DNA of 64,000 nt from Anaeramoeba flamelloides (lineage: Eukaryota; Metamonada; Anaeramoebidae). The notes under the pieces were generated by a model. The model ran no database searches. It had not been told where the DNA came from and worked only from the letters and a program-made list of their open reading frames with translations. Positions 36,401-49,529 of this stretch are shown here, one piece after another. The number at the start of each line of letters is the position of its first letter. The first letter of the stretch is position 1. The position numbers were made by a program, and so were the translations under genes. The stretch lies in contig JANTQA010000012.1 of the NCBI GenBank assembly GCA_027625915.1, positions 2,945,001 through 3,009,000 of the forward strand, given 5' to 3'.

Positions 36401-38060
36401 ATTTTTTGAATGCTATGGTATACTGAAACTTTGAAAGCAAAATACCATACACTGCTCTCCATTTCACTCAAAGAAATACAAATGAAACTAAAGTAAACCA
36501 GAGTTGAATCTTTAATTTTTCATTTTTTTTTTTTTTTTTGATTAAATTTTTGGTTTGATTAAATTCTGTTTTGGATCTAGAGATGTATTTATGGGAACGC
36601 TTGGAATTAATCCAAGACTAAACCAAAAAAATAAACATGAGAAGATGTGCACTTTTTAAACAAATCTTTTCTTTTAGAACACCAAACAAGAAGGATCACC
36701 TTTGATCAGAAACTTGTTGAAATCAAGAATGAAATAAAATTTTTTCGACCAAAGTATATATTACAAGATTTGTTTTCTTTATCTTCTTAATTTGGATGAA
36801 CCCAAACAAGTCATTAACTTAAAATTCTCACCCTATTACTATTTATTATTATTTATCAAAACCCTTTTTTACCAATTTGTTTTCAAATTTCCTTTTTCAA
36901 ATATTTTTATCAAACCAAGCCAAAACAAAGAATACTGTTTCACAAATTAAAGGAAAAAGAATGAATTTCTCAAAATCAAAAAATAACCTCAAAGATTCAA
37001 CCCAAAATAAAAGAAAAATTGAGAAAAAATTTAAATCAAGAATTCAAAATTATTTCTAGTTTTCAATTTAATCGAAAATAAATAATTATCAAATCAAACC
37101 AATACATCCAATAAATCTCTATTTACTGAAGAGAGAATTTAAAAAAAATCTCTATTTTTTCTGAATCAAAACTAAGAATCAGATGAATTAAATGAAAATA
37201 GGATTTGTGAATACATTTTCGGAATTCTTTAGAAATAAAAAGTAATTTTTTAATCAAAAATTTTCCCAAACAAAAGTTTTTACATAAAGAATTAAAAATA
37301 AAACCAAAGAAAGAATTAGTAATTATCTCAAATGTTCCAGATAAGATCAAGAAATAAATGATTTTTTATTTGATTTTTTCAAACTCAATTTTTTAATTAT
37401 TTTTGATTTCCATTTTTTAATTGATATCTAAATATTTTTCTACAACTATATCTGAAACTCTCATGTTTATTAATATATTAATTTATTTGGTTAAAAAAAT
37501 TATTTGAATAATTCAGTTACACACAAACTACTTCACTCAAAATTGATAAAATGTACTTACTCCCCTAAATTGAATGTCTAAATTCTTTTTGGTGGTAATG
37601 GAACTTTTCTTTTAATTTCAACTCTTAAATTAGTAACAAAATATTTGTAAAAAATATTGTAATATAATATTAAAAAAGAAAGAAAATATTAATGATTTTT
37701 CTGAACAAAACATTATTATTTTTCAATAACTTGACTGAACAATCCTTCATGAAATGTAAACATAAAATCTGAAAATAAATTTTTTGCTGTGTTAAAAAAA
37801 AAGAATAAGTTTGAAATTTAAACAAGAATTCAAAAAAACAACTGATTACCAAAGGATCAGTTTTCCCAAAAACACACTTTATTAAACTGAAAAGAAAAAT
37901 AATTTTATTCCTTTAATAATATTAAGCTGAGCCAATAATTATGAAAAACCGATCACATACACACACATAATACGCGGGTACATAAACCAAAAAAATCAAT
38001 AGCTTCTTCAAATTACCCAAAAATTTTGAATTACCACTCTTAAATTTTTAATAAAATACC

Positions 38061-38091
<31 letters not shown>

Positions 38092-41000
38092 CAAAAACAT
38101 GTTCTTAAATTAAATATAAATACAAATAACGATAAATATTTAAAATTTAATGTATTTTTTTGACTAATCTTCCTAACATGATTAATCAAAAATTAATTCA
38201 CAATATTATTTGATATTCTTCTAATCTTTTGATATTTTATAATTAATTTTTTTTGTATTTTAAAAAATAATTATTAAAAAAAAAAAAAAAAGCCATTTGA
38301 ATGTTAAGCAACTACCAGCCTATATTTACGAAAATTTTGGCCAAACCGATGAACAAGTCAAATATATATGCCATGTCCCCTTTCAAGGACATTTTCATTA
38401 CACCAATGAAGAAATTATATACAATAACGGCAAAAATTGGATTTCTTTTAAAGTAGAAAATGGCCAAATGAATGAACTTGTGGCCAGTGAGGAATTAAAA
38501 TCCAAAACACATTTTCAGCATGCTAAATTAATGAAATCAAATTTAAAAAATTATAAAAGCTTAATATATAAAAATATTTTAAATGACATTGATTTAGAAT
38601 TTACTACAGGAGCAAATAATGTAGTTAAATCGGCATTTTATTTGAAAAAAGGAAGAGACATTAATTTAGTAAAATTAAATTATGAAATTGATAGCGGTTT
38701 AAACATGCTGATTGAAGAAGATGGAACACTTTTATTTGAAACTAAAAGTACATACGAACCAGTATTAAGAGAATCAAAACCAATATTTTTTCAAAATGGA
38801 AAAGAATTAAACGGTGAATATAAATTCGATCAAAACAAAAAACAAATAGCTTTTAAAATTAATGATCCGAATTTTAAACAAAATAAACCACTTATAATTG
38901 ATCCAAATTATGCTACTTATATGGCAGGATCAAGTATAGACGTGTGTCAATATGGATCAACAGACTCAAATCATTGTGGATTACTTACAGGTAAATTATT
39001 TTCATAACAACATTGAATCAAAAAATTATTTAATAAGATTGACAAATTTATACACAAAAAAGCTATTTTGTTATATAATATTTTTTATAATAACACGTAT
39101 TTTGAGAGAAGTTGTAATTTTTCAATATTAAATCAAGTGGATTCATGGAAAAAGTGTGATAAAAAATGTTTTTAATATATTCACGTATATAGTTTCTATT
39201 TAGGTTTGTCAACTGTCGATATAGACACTTTTTGAAAAAAAAAAAAACATTATATACTATTTTATAAAATATCTCTATCAAATAATAATCATTTACATAA
39301 TAATCACTATACGAAAAGAGAAAAAAATATAAAATGTTAAAATATTTAAAATTGTGAGTGTACTGATTATGGTTTTTTTTTTGGTTTTATCATAAAATTT
39401 AAAAAAAAATAATTATGATCAGAAAGAAAAAAGAATATTTAAAAATTATAAATGAAAAATAATATATCAATAAAAAACTGTTCTCTAAAGTACAAAAGAT
39501 AACACTAATGTGACATGGAGTTATATTGGGCTTGTAGAGTGCCTAAATATCCTAGGATTAAAAAAAAAAAGAGTAAAACTTTTGGTTTTCTTCTATTCTT
39601 TTAAATGAAAAAAAAAAAACCTAATGGTGGCTTTCTTGATGTTTTCTGTTTTATTCTGTGAAGTGTTCTAGGTTTTTTTTAATTTTAGAAATAAACAGAA
39701 AACTCAATCGCACCTTACAAATGTTTTCCAAAATTAAAAAGAATAGAGTAAAAACAGAGATTTGGTTCTTTTTTTTTTTAAATGCTGGAAAAACTAAACT
39801 CACATTTGTGTTAAATACTAAAATGTTTTGATACTCAAATAAACTGAAAAGCAGATAAAACTTAATTGCAGTATCCCTTAATTTTAGTTTTTATTTTGAA
39901 AAACTATTAATTTTCTTTACAAAACTAAAAATATGGAAAAGATAAAGAGACTAATTTACAAATAGTTTATATGGTTGGTAAATATTGTTTCTTTTTTTTT
40001 TTTTTTGTATAAATTGTCTTTTCAGAAAATGAACATGATCAAAACAGTCTTTGTGAAAATATGTATCAGATTTATCTAACAATTAATGTTGTACGAGAAT
40101 TTCTTTTTAAATATTATCAACAATAATAAGAACAAGGCTGTCTTGGATTGTTGTACGCTAAGAACTGTTTACTATTAACATCATTTTCATTCACATGAAT
40201 GAAATCTTTTACTGATTCAAACAAAAAATCAACAGTATCAATTGTTTTCTTCACCGCTAGAGCTACAAGAATCATCTATGTGTGTGGAATTAACATTTTA
40301 TGAAAAAAAAAAAAAAACCAGGCAATTCACTTCCAAGAAAAAATCCTTATATTCAAAAATGCAAGCATCAATACCTTTGTATGCCTTATCAACAAACACC
40401 ATATTTGAAGGCTGTACAATCAACATTTTTACGATTTGATATTTTGTTTTTTTTTTTATTTTATTTATTTAGAATCTTTCTCTATCTTTTTCAGTTTTGT
40501 TTGTTTTTCATTCATAATTTGTTTGTTTTTTAGTTTGGAATTTTTCTTTAATTTTTAGGATTTTTGAAAATTTCTTGAAATAAAAAAAAAAGAATTTCCT
40601 CCAAAATATTTAAAAAAAGTCAATTTGTTACCTTTTTTGTAACATTTTTAACAACACCTCTTTGACTTTTGGGTCAAGGAGCAAAAAATTTGAAACATTA
40701 CACAAAACATTTTTCCAGTTTCTGGAAAACTGTTATAATCTTAAAAAGTAAATTTGAAATTTTCTTGATAAATTCAATAAAGTACGATAAATATAGTAAA
40801 AAAAAAAAATTTTTTTAAAGATCCTTTGAATTAATTCAAATTTGTTTTTAAAGCACAAAATAGAGAAAATATTGAAAAAGTGTAGGTCAATTGTACCTGA
40901 ATGTAAATTTTGATATAAAAACACTACACTTTCAAAAAAATCAAATTTATTTGTTAGCTATTTTTTAAATAAATTATAAGTTCATTTGATTGAAAAACCA

Positions 41001-41298
41001 ATTTTGAATCTCATTTTGATCTTTAAAAATATTTGTAAATTTATCAATTTTGCTAGAATTATAAAATAGGATTCTACCTTTTTCTTTGAAATTTTGATAA
41101 TCACAGAAATCACAGAAATCACAGAAACCACAGAAACCAATTTTGAATGATTAGAAATTTCCAAATTTAAACCAAACTCGATAATGTCCTAACTCTAGAT
41201 AAATTAATTTAATTTCCAAAATTGAAGTTAAAATCGTGAAAAATAATTTACTAAAAAAAAAATAACATCAATGGCATAAAACAACATTAATAAATATG

Positions 41299-41338
<40 letters not shown>

Positions 41339-44300
41339 CATTTATATTCACAAATTATGAATAGGATATACGCAATCAAGTGATTTTCCACTAAAAAATG
41401 AAATTCAAGGTACTAAAAAAGGTTCACAAGATGTATTTTTTATCAAAACATGTGACGGGAAAACATTAGAATGGTCAACTTATTTGGGATCAACTAATGA
41501 AGATAATATTTATTACTTCATATTAGATTCTGAGGATAACATTTACGCAACGGGATATGCTGGATACGCGGGAACAACCGTTGCAAGTAGGTTTCCAACC
41601 ACATCTGGTTCTTACCACGAATATTGTTCATCGTCTTCTGTCCAGAATACATTTGTAACCAAAATAAAGCATGACGGATCAGAACTACTTTGGTCTACAT
41701 TTCTATGTTCAGACGCTGAAAACTGGGGAAGAGGAATTGCATTACGGGATGGCTATATTTTTATCGGTGGTCATACAGACGGTGCAATGCCACTTCCGAC
41801 TGAAACAGGAGGTACATATGATTGCGATGATGCCGATATCGATTCACAATCATTTTATGTTGCGAAACTGAGTATTGATGGCACAGGGCCCATGCTGCGC
41901 TCACGATGCTTTGGTGGCAATAATGCAGATGTAACAACTCGGATGATCGGGGATTCAGACTATCTTTATTATATTGGATATACGAAATCAAGCACCTTCC
42001 CCACAACTCCTGGCGTTGTTATGGAAGAATCTCCGTCGGGCACTAGCTATTATCACTGGTTTATGGGGAAATTGGATATTAATGATTTTTCGACTGAATG
42101 GAGTAGTTATTTTGGCGGGTCCAAAAACAATTACCCCACAGAAATTGCCCTTAAAAGCACTGGGGAAATTTGGATATCGGGCAAAACTAGCTCTACTGAT
42201 TTCCCAACGACCGAAGACGCACAGCAGGTCTACTATGACGACAAATACTTGCACTTTGCAGGAACATTTACCTTATTTAGCGCAGATGGCAAAGAAATGC
42301 TATACTCCTCCTATTTGGGCGGGCAGAAAGCAGGCTCTTCTGACATTTGGACGATCGGGGTCGGTTCGAATGACGAAGTTGTGATTGGTATGACGTATCC
42401 GCCATATCCCGACGAAGAGTTTGACTATGATTTTGGTGATAATGCAGGTGTCATCGTGTACAATTCCGATGTCACTGAGATACTAAGATTGATTAAAGTG
42501 GGTACCTTCAGGGTTATGGGCATTGGGTTTTATCAGGGCGACGCCTTCAATTTTACCATCGTCGGTTCTTCGACCTCTGAAGATGGTTACACTTCAATCT
42601 TGGAAACAACAGAGGGCGCCTTTCGGACAACACAAATAGATGAAAACGATCTGTTTGCGATCCACATTTATACCAAATGCGATAAGGGATCCTATGGCGT
42701 TGATCAGGGCTGCGAACTCTGCGAGATGGGTTTTTATGCTGACGAAGAGGGAATGACAAGAGAATGCAAGCAATGCCCGTACGGCACGTTCAATAACGAC
42801 ACGGGGCTAAGCGAATGCTATGATTGCCAGCCCGGATGGTATGGTAACGAGAAGAACGCAACGACGTGCTACACATGCGACATGGGCAGATACTCCAGCG
42901 AATGGAAGTCCAGGCGCTGTGATCAATGCCCCGAGGGGCAGTTCAATACGGAAGAGGGACTCAGCTATTGTGAGGAATGTGGCGTCGGGGAATACAATAG
43001 CGACACCGGGCTAACCGAATGCGAACAATGCGAGATGGGCGAATTTGCCAATGCCACAGGAATGTCCTTTTGCCATGAGTGCCAACCTGGGACGTATAAC
43101 CACCTCAGAGGGCAAGACCAATGCTTTGAATGCGACATAGGCAAGCACCAAGATTCTGCAAAGGCCACTTCCTGTAAGGATTGCCTACCGGGAACATTTC
43201 AAGACCAAAAGGGGCAGGCAAGGTGCAGAAACTGCACGGGCGGTACGTTCAATTCCAAATACACTGCCACCAAATGCGAGACATGCGACAAGGGCACGTT
43301 CAACCCCGGCGACGGCAGCACCAAATGCTTTTTTTGCGATTATGGAGATTTTGGCAACGAAACGGGCCTTGGGGAATGCTACAAATGCTCAACGGGAAGT
43401 TATTCAATTAACAAGGGGTCCACCAAGTGCGATCTGTGCGAATATGGCACCTACAGCGACATTCTGGGGATGACGTCGTCAACTTGCATCAAGTGCCCCA
43501 TGGGTACATACAATTCGAAAAAGGGAGCCAGTAGCATTGAGGGGTGTATTGAATGCCCCCAGGGGACCTTCAGCGAAACCGTGGGTGGGCATTCCGACTC
43601 GGTCTGCCAAATGTGCCCCAAGGGGACATACAACTCCAAGACCGGCAGCCAATCGAGCGACGATTGCACTGTTTGCCCAGAGGGCACGATCGCCAACGGA
43701 ATTAAGGCAACCACATGCCTCGATTGCCCCGTCGGGCAGGAACCGGATCAAAGCCAAAACGAATGCCAGGATTGCCAAGCAGGGTTTTATTCAGACCAGG
43801 AGGGCAAGGTGTGCGACCCCTGTGTGGCCGGAGAATTCAACAACGAGCAGGGCCTCACCTATTGCATCAAATGTGCCAGCCTGGATATATGCCTGGGCAA
43901 TAACACCTGCGAGGGCGAAAGGGACCCCGAGTATAATTGCGCACGGTGCAAATCCGGCTATTTCCTCTTGAATGACCAATGCCAGGGATGCCCCCCACCG
44001 GTGCAAGCCATTCTGATCATCTCCTCGTTGGTCATAATTTTGATCCTGATTTATATCTTCCGCGGAAAAATAAATAACTTTATGAAGAGTACACGAAACC
44101 CCATCAAGGACATCACCTTTACCTTTTTCCAAATTCTCGCCGGTATCATTGCCCTCGATCTAACTTGGCCAATCCCCGTAAGATCCAATCTGCGCTTTGT
44201 CTCCTCGGTGTTCAATTTGAAATTCGATACGGTCGTGTCGCCCGAGTGCTACAAGAGCTTCACCTTCTACGACACCTGGTTGATCATTTTTCTCATCCCG

Positions 44301-45386
44301 CTCGGCGGAACGCTCATCGCTATTTGCTTTTGGTTCTATTATTTGAAGAGATACAAACTGGAACCAGAAAGATTGGAGCGAAGGAAGATCCGGTTGGTGC
44401 ATCACTACTCCATTATTCTCAAATACATGTACCTGCCACTCGTCAAATTGTCCGTTGACCCCTTTGATTTCACCTATCAGGAAGAAGATGAGAAGTATTA
44501 TTTAGATTCAAACCCGAAATTGTCGCCTTCAGATGAAAAATGGCAAAGCTTCCTCCCCCTCTTTATTATCTCCGTTGTATTGTATGTTGTGGGGATTCCC
44601 ATTTTCTTTTTCGTCGTCGTGTACAAGGCGAAAAAGGCGAATTTCACCGAGTGGTATGAAAAGCGATTTGGATGGATGTACCGATACTTCAAGCCCAATA
44701 GGTACTGGTGGGAATTGGTTGAAATCTTTTTCAAATTCTTGGTCATCATAACAGCTATCATGTTCAATGTCAACTCCACGGGCCAGGCATGGTTCGTCTT
44801 GGGCCTCCTAACGGTTTTAATCATCCTGGTTTTAATTTTAAGGCCCTACAAGGGCGAATACCCCAGGTACGTCGCAGAGGATCGGTTGGTCGTCGGCCTT
44901 TTATTGATCGCCTTCTCGATCGTAACCCTTGCCATCGATTTCCTCAAGTCAATCCCCTTTTTCATCTTGTTCCCCATCGGATTTATCATTGCCTTCGATG
45001 GAATTAAAGAAAATTTAAGAAAATTCTTGGTCGAATCCAAATTAATCAGAGCTGAAATTCAAATGCAAGCCGTAGAACTCAAAAATAATAACATTAATCT
45101 TGATGATTTCATTACCCAAGTGGGCGAAGAAGAAAAAAAGTCTCAAAAAAAAAATAAACATTTAATGAAGCAAATTAATGATATGAACAAAGGACTGAGC
45201 ACAATGAAAAAAACTATCAAAAGAACTCAACAAAAAATTTCAATCATAACACAAGAAAATGAAAATTTCGAAGAGAAAAATAAAATATTTTGGGAAGAAA
45301 ACGAACAAATCGAAAATAAGGTGAAAGAGCATTTTGGTGAAAATGTTGATTATGGTACTGACCGTTCAGATGATATTGATAATTAA
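33476..45386 (+). CDS. Secreted/membrane receptor-like protein: signal peptide, DUF7948-like, SBBP propeller, Cys-rich repeats, multi-pass membrane region
   Basis: Large surface protein, inferred 1625 residues. Exon 1 (33476-33633) encodes a classic signal peptide (MKKRNLIFLTLILVLLTSIV) and ends at donor GTAAGT, phase 2. Exon 2 (38293-38990) enters in phase 2 and carries a DUF7948-like domain (YENFGQTDEQVKYICHVPFQ), ending ACAG|GTAAAT, phase 1. Exon 3 (41365-45386) restores TGYTQSSDFPL, an SBBP repeat, which fixes that join. Next come SBBP propeller repeats (about 270-720), about 22 units of C..C..G.(Y/F)....G...C type (about 730-1160), about eight hydrophobic segments (about 1165-1500), and a cytoplasmic coiled coil (about 1550-1610). 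Ligand and role are unknown; a 7/8-pass end after Cys-rich repeats suggests adhesion or sensing. Both introns are very long, and the 4.66-kb one rests on phase and biology only. Exon 3's centre is unusually GC-rich. Confidence 0.8.
33634..38292 (+). other. Inferred 4.66-kb intron 1 of the surface-receptor gene
   Basis: Donor GTAAGT at 33634 and acceptor AAAG at 38292, preceded by long A-runs instead of a pyrimidine tract. It contains an inverted-repeat hairpin (34061-34290). The small frames inside (36877-37059 plus; 34375-34587, 37123-37350 and 37670-37852 minus) are A/T-rich and unlike proteins. Further exons in this gap cannot be excluded. Confidence 0.5.
34061..34290. repeat. Inverted-repeat hairpin
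   Basis: The left arm (34061-34136) begins TGTGTTTGTTAAGAAGAACA and continues through GAAAGTTAACTCTTTCTTCT. The right arm (34211-34290 and slightly beyond) carries the complementary AGAAGAAAGGGTTGACTTTC and TGTTCTTCTTAACAAACACA. The loop is about 75 bases. Probably a degenerate MITE. Confidence 0.6.
39515..39790. repeat. Palindromic-tag repeat within intron 2
   Basis: Contains TTGTAGAGTGCCTAAAT, a TTTCTTGATGTTTTCTGTTT arm, AAATAAACAGAAAACTCAA and AAATGCTGGAAAAACTAAA, the elements of the family seen at 880-1195, 7037-7215 and 16960-17215. It shows that the family enters introns. Confidence 0.5.
41305..41338. repeat. (CA)n/(TA)n microsatellite
   Basis: A run of CACACA followed by TATATA, about 30 bases before the intron 2 acceptor. 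Confidence 0.85.
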
Positions 45387-45737
45387 TTTGAAATCTTATC
45401 CCTTTGTTCCCAAAATAAACAATTGATTTGTTCTTATTTTTACAATACCATTATTGATTTCCATCATATTTTTTTTTTTATTTTTTTTTTTATATTTTTA
45501 ATTTGATCCTATACAAATTAAATTGTTTACAAACTTTTTGTTTTAACTATAATACTCTTAATATAACAAGTAAAAAATAATAAGAAAAAAAACTTTTTTA
45601 CTTAATTTTAATATAACTATTTGGCCTAAAGAATTAAGTGTTGATTTTTTATTCTCCAAATAATTATTATTAACAAATAAAATTAAACTTAAAATTATTT
45701 TTTTTTTTTCTTTTTATCTAAATTCTTATTAAATAAT

Positions 45738-46276
45738 ATAAACCCCATTCCAAAAATTTGGACACACCCAAGATCAAAAATAGGTAAAAAAAACTCAATT
45801 TATTATATTTTTCCAAACGTAATATTAAAATAAAGATGAAGTAACATAGTATTAATGTTTTATAAGTAATCATTTTTATCAATATAAAAGAAACAATATA
45901 AAACCAAAAAATCAAAACCAGTGTGTATCCAAAATAAGGAAACGAGCTGAAACAAAAAATGGATTGGTAAATTTGTTGAAATTTCATTAACAATTGTTGA
46001 TAGATCAAATAATAAGAAAACATTGGTTAATTGTGAGTGATTTTTCTATTTAACAAACTCAACACTAACCTTTCTATCAACCATCGAAAAAAAATTTTTA
46101 AGATCAAACAAAATAGATTACGTAACTGGAAAAAAGGAAATGAAACACAAAACAAAAAACATACAAAATCAAATAGTTTGTAAAATAAAAATTATTTCCA
46201 AATTGAATATAAATTTTAGTATTGTTATTCTTTCCACCGTTTAAACTGTGTCCAAAATTTTGGAATTTAGTTTATA
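45738..46276 (+). mobile_element. Mariner-like non-autonomous element, copy 2
   Basis: About 539 bp in the same orientation as copy 1. Ends: ATATAAACCCCATTCC at left and GGAATTTAGTTTATAT at right, each next to the TTTGGACAC core. The interior shares AACGAGC and CAAACTCAACACTAACC with copy 1. It starts about 350 bases after the stop of the receptor gene. Confidence 0.7.
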
Positions 46277-47387
46277 TCATTAAACTATAAAGAAAAAAAA
46301 CAAATAAATAAACCTTATTTACTTTTGAATTTTCATTTGTTTTTTTCAAATGAAAAAGTATAAATGTGGATCAGTTTTTTCACAGAAACAAGGCAATGAC
46401 TACCACTAAGTTATAAATTGTATTTCGTTATTACAAATTTTGTTTATATTAAGTTCCAAAAAATTATGATATTTGAAAAAAAAATAAAAGAGAATTTTTT
46501 AGATCAAATTTTTTTTTCAATTTATTTCATAAAAAGAGGATTAGAAAGCGAATATTATTGTACATAATTAAAATGAAACCTTACTATGATTTATGAAAAT
46601 TTTATTTGTAAATTTATGCTTTGGTTTCTGGAATGAATGAATTAACCTCATCTTAATAGTTTTTTTTTTTTATTCTATTTTTTGAATTCAAAATTTCATA
46701 TCTTTTCAATATAAAACAAGAAAAAGTAAAGGATTATTTTTATTTATAATTTAGTTAATTCTTGAATATTTTATATTATATTTTTAGTTTTTTTTTGACA
46801 AATGTTGATTTATATCATTTTTTTATTATTTTATATTATAATTCGAAAAATTGAATAGTAGGAATTTTATAAATTGATATTCAATAGAAACTTTATCTTT
46901 GATAAAAGCAAATTCCAAAAACGATTAATTAATATATTTTAAAATTATTCTTATTATTGTTCAAACAAAGACAGTTTAATTAGATTTATCACAATGCAAT
47001 TTTCTTAATTCATTATATAATGAAGGGACATTTGTTTTAATATCAATTTCCAACTAGTATTAAAGATTGAATTTACCGAATTTTGACAAAAAATTGTAAT
47101 GAAATTTACAAAAAAATCAGTTAAAAATTATTATATTATTTATTAATTATTTTCTTGTAAAAATAATAGCTAAATATAAAAAATGGTTTAATTTTTGAAA
47201 AATTTAAAAAAATTTCAAATAAATCAAAATATCAAATTTATACAATTAAATACTGTTCTTAAACAACATTATCCAATATTTTCTTAATATATCGCTAAGT
47301 ATACTTGAATTTACCAATTAAAGCTTGTTTGAAACTATTGGAGAAATTTTATTTTAAAATATCTTGATTTTACAAATGTAACTTAAA

Positions 47388-47917
47388 ATTAAAATAAATT
47401 CCAAAAATTTGGAGATATTTTATAGAATAAAAATACAACAATATCCTTCAATTTTGAAAAAAAAAAAAAATAGAAATTACAACAAAAAATTTTGATCTTT
47501 TTTTGTCTTTGATATTTTGTTTTCTATTTACTTTTTCTTTATTAGGTAATCTCTTTCGTTAGATCTGGATTTTTTTTCTCCAATAAAAGATAGAAGGTTA
47601 AAAGTAAGTATACTTAAATAGAAAAAGCACATAAACTATTATTTGATGATATCGTATGAATTTATAAATCAATAATTGTTGGTGAATTTTTATCAACCAA
47701 TTTGTCAATACAATTTTTGTTCGGCTCGTTTCATAATTTTGGGAAATTTATTTTTATTTTTTGTACTTTTATTTGGAAAAAGAGTAACATACTAAAATAT
47801 GAATACTGTGTAACTGAAACTTGATTAGAATTTAAGTTTAAAAAAATACAAAAAATTGTAGGGTTTTTTACCTTTTTTGGGATTATTGTTATGTCCAATT
47901 TTTTGGAATGAAGTTTT
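47388..47917 (-). mobile_element. Mariner-like non-autonomous element, copy 3 (reverse, diverged)
   Basis: Read on the minus strand it follows copies 1 and 2: an end with TTCATTCCAAAAAATTGGAC near 47910, a CCAAAATTATGAAACGAGC block near 47720, and the other end with AAATTCCAAAAATTTGGAG near 47390. It is more diverged than the other two. Confidence 0.55.
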
Positions 47918-49529
47918 CAATTTTGTAAAAAAAAAATGCCAAATCTTTTTTCATTGTAAAATAGGAGTTAAAAGTACATATTTTTTAATAATTTTTTTTT
48001 TTTTGTCATTTTTAAAACAAAAAACAAGTACAAAAATTAAATATGGTTATTATAATTAAAATATAATTAAAAGTATCAAATTAAGGACATTGTAATTAGT
48101 GGGGAAAATATTTATTTAAATATGAAAAAAATCTATTAATAATTTCACGAAGACCTAATCTCATTTAAAAACAAACCAACATTGGATGTCACCCGATCTC
48201 CAAAAACCAACAATTGAAAAAGAGGAAATTTTTAGAAAAACATCAAAAAAATCGAAACTAATTTTTAATTCAAATAGTTTTGAATTAAAATTTTGACAAC
48301 TACTTTTTTACTGTCCAAAGTATCACTCTTGAACACTTAATGAGATCTTGAAGTTTTTTTTTTCATTTTTTTTCTTTTCTCAAATGAGTTATTTTCACAA
48401 GAACATTACAAAATCCTTACCTTGCCAAATTTAGAGCATTAAAATATAACTACAAACTCTGTTAAATTGAAATAAATTGATTATATCCTTATCAAAAAAA
48501 ATTTGTTACAAATTAAAGTAATTTAACTCTTTGGAAATTAAAAATTTGAAAACAAATTTTTTTTTTTTAAAATTTGAATTTTTTTGAATTGAGATTTGTT
48601 TGAATTTTTTTTTTAAATTTTTTGTTTTTTTTGAATTATGAATGTTTTTGAACATTGTTTTTTGTTATTTGGATTTTTTTACAATAAGAATTCCTTTTAA
48701 ACTGTTTTTTTATCCATTTTGAAATATGGAATGCTTTTGAAACTTTTTTTTTTAATTAGATTTTTTACCTTTGAGATCCTCTCAATTTTTTTTTTTTTGT
48801 AATTTGAATTTTGTTTATTCAAATCAGATCGAAATTTTTTTTTATTTTATTTGATATTTTTTGGCTTTGAGGTATGATGAATTTGTATTATATTATTGAA
48901 TTTTTTCGTCATTGGGGATTGTGAAACTTTTTTTAGTTATATGTATGTTTTGTAAATTAAAAATAGTGAAATTTCACAGTACACTTTTTTGAATCCAAGT
49001 CTAATCTTGAGTATGGAACAAATCCAAAGCAAATAATTAGAACATAAACCGAAATTTTTTGATCTTCAACTTTTGATTTTTGAGATTTAATTGCAAATAT
49101 GAGTAATTTAATTAATTTTTCACTATTAAAATTTTCCAAAACACGAATCAGATCATGAAAAAGGAATATAAAAGAAATAAATTTTCATATATGAAAATTG
49201 GTGAAACATTGAAGTGTTGTCATGATATGGCAGTGAAATCATCTGTATCTGATCCGATTATAAGAAATATGCAAAAAGCACAAATTTACACAGTGCTAGT
49301 TATCGTTTTTTTAAAAAGTATGAAAAAAAAATAAAATTAAATTAAAATTTTAGTGCATAAAAGTTTTCTTTTCTTTATTTTCTTTTTTTTTTTTTTGAAT
49401 CATTTGAAAATAAAGAATAATATAAATTGAACTAAAAATATGGATCGAAATTCATTAAAAAGATTCAAAAAAGACCAGTAAAAATCAAAAAAAAAAAAAT
49501 TAAATCAAAAATGAAAGGATTCAAAGTGG

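Larger units (their letters stand above)
38991..41364 (+). other. 2.37-kb intron 2 of the surface-receptor gene
   Basis: GTAAAT donor directly after ACAG, acceptor GAATAG, phase 1. The flanks join to a continuous SBBP motif, so this intron is well supported. It holds a palindromic-tag repeat at about 39515-39790 and a (CA)n run near 41308-41328. Confidence 0.85.
45387..49529. other. Intergenic, with two mariner-like element copies
   Basis: Between the converging surface-receptor and Ski2 genes. Two of the three mariner-like copies lie here (45738-46276 and about 47388-47917, opposite orientations). The rest is A/T-rich; frames at 47877-48059 and 48957-49139 are not protein-like. No RNA gene seen. 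Confidence 0.55.

Noticed and set aside
41305-41338. (CA)n run as a regulatory element
   Set aside because: A plain microsatellite near a splice acceptor; no evidence of function.
42000-45040. Many overlapping frames of 60-144 residues on both strands
   Set aside because: Shadows of the GC-rich exon 3, where stops are rare in every frame.
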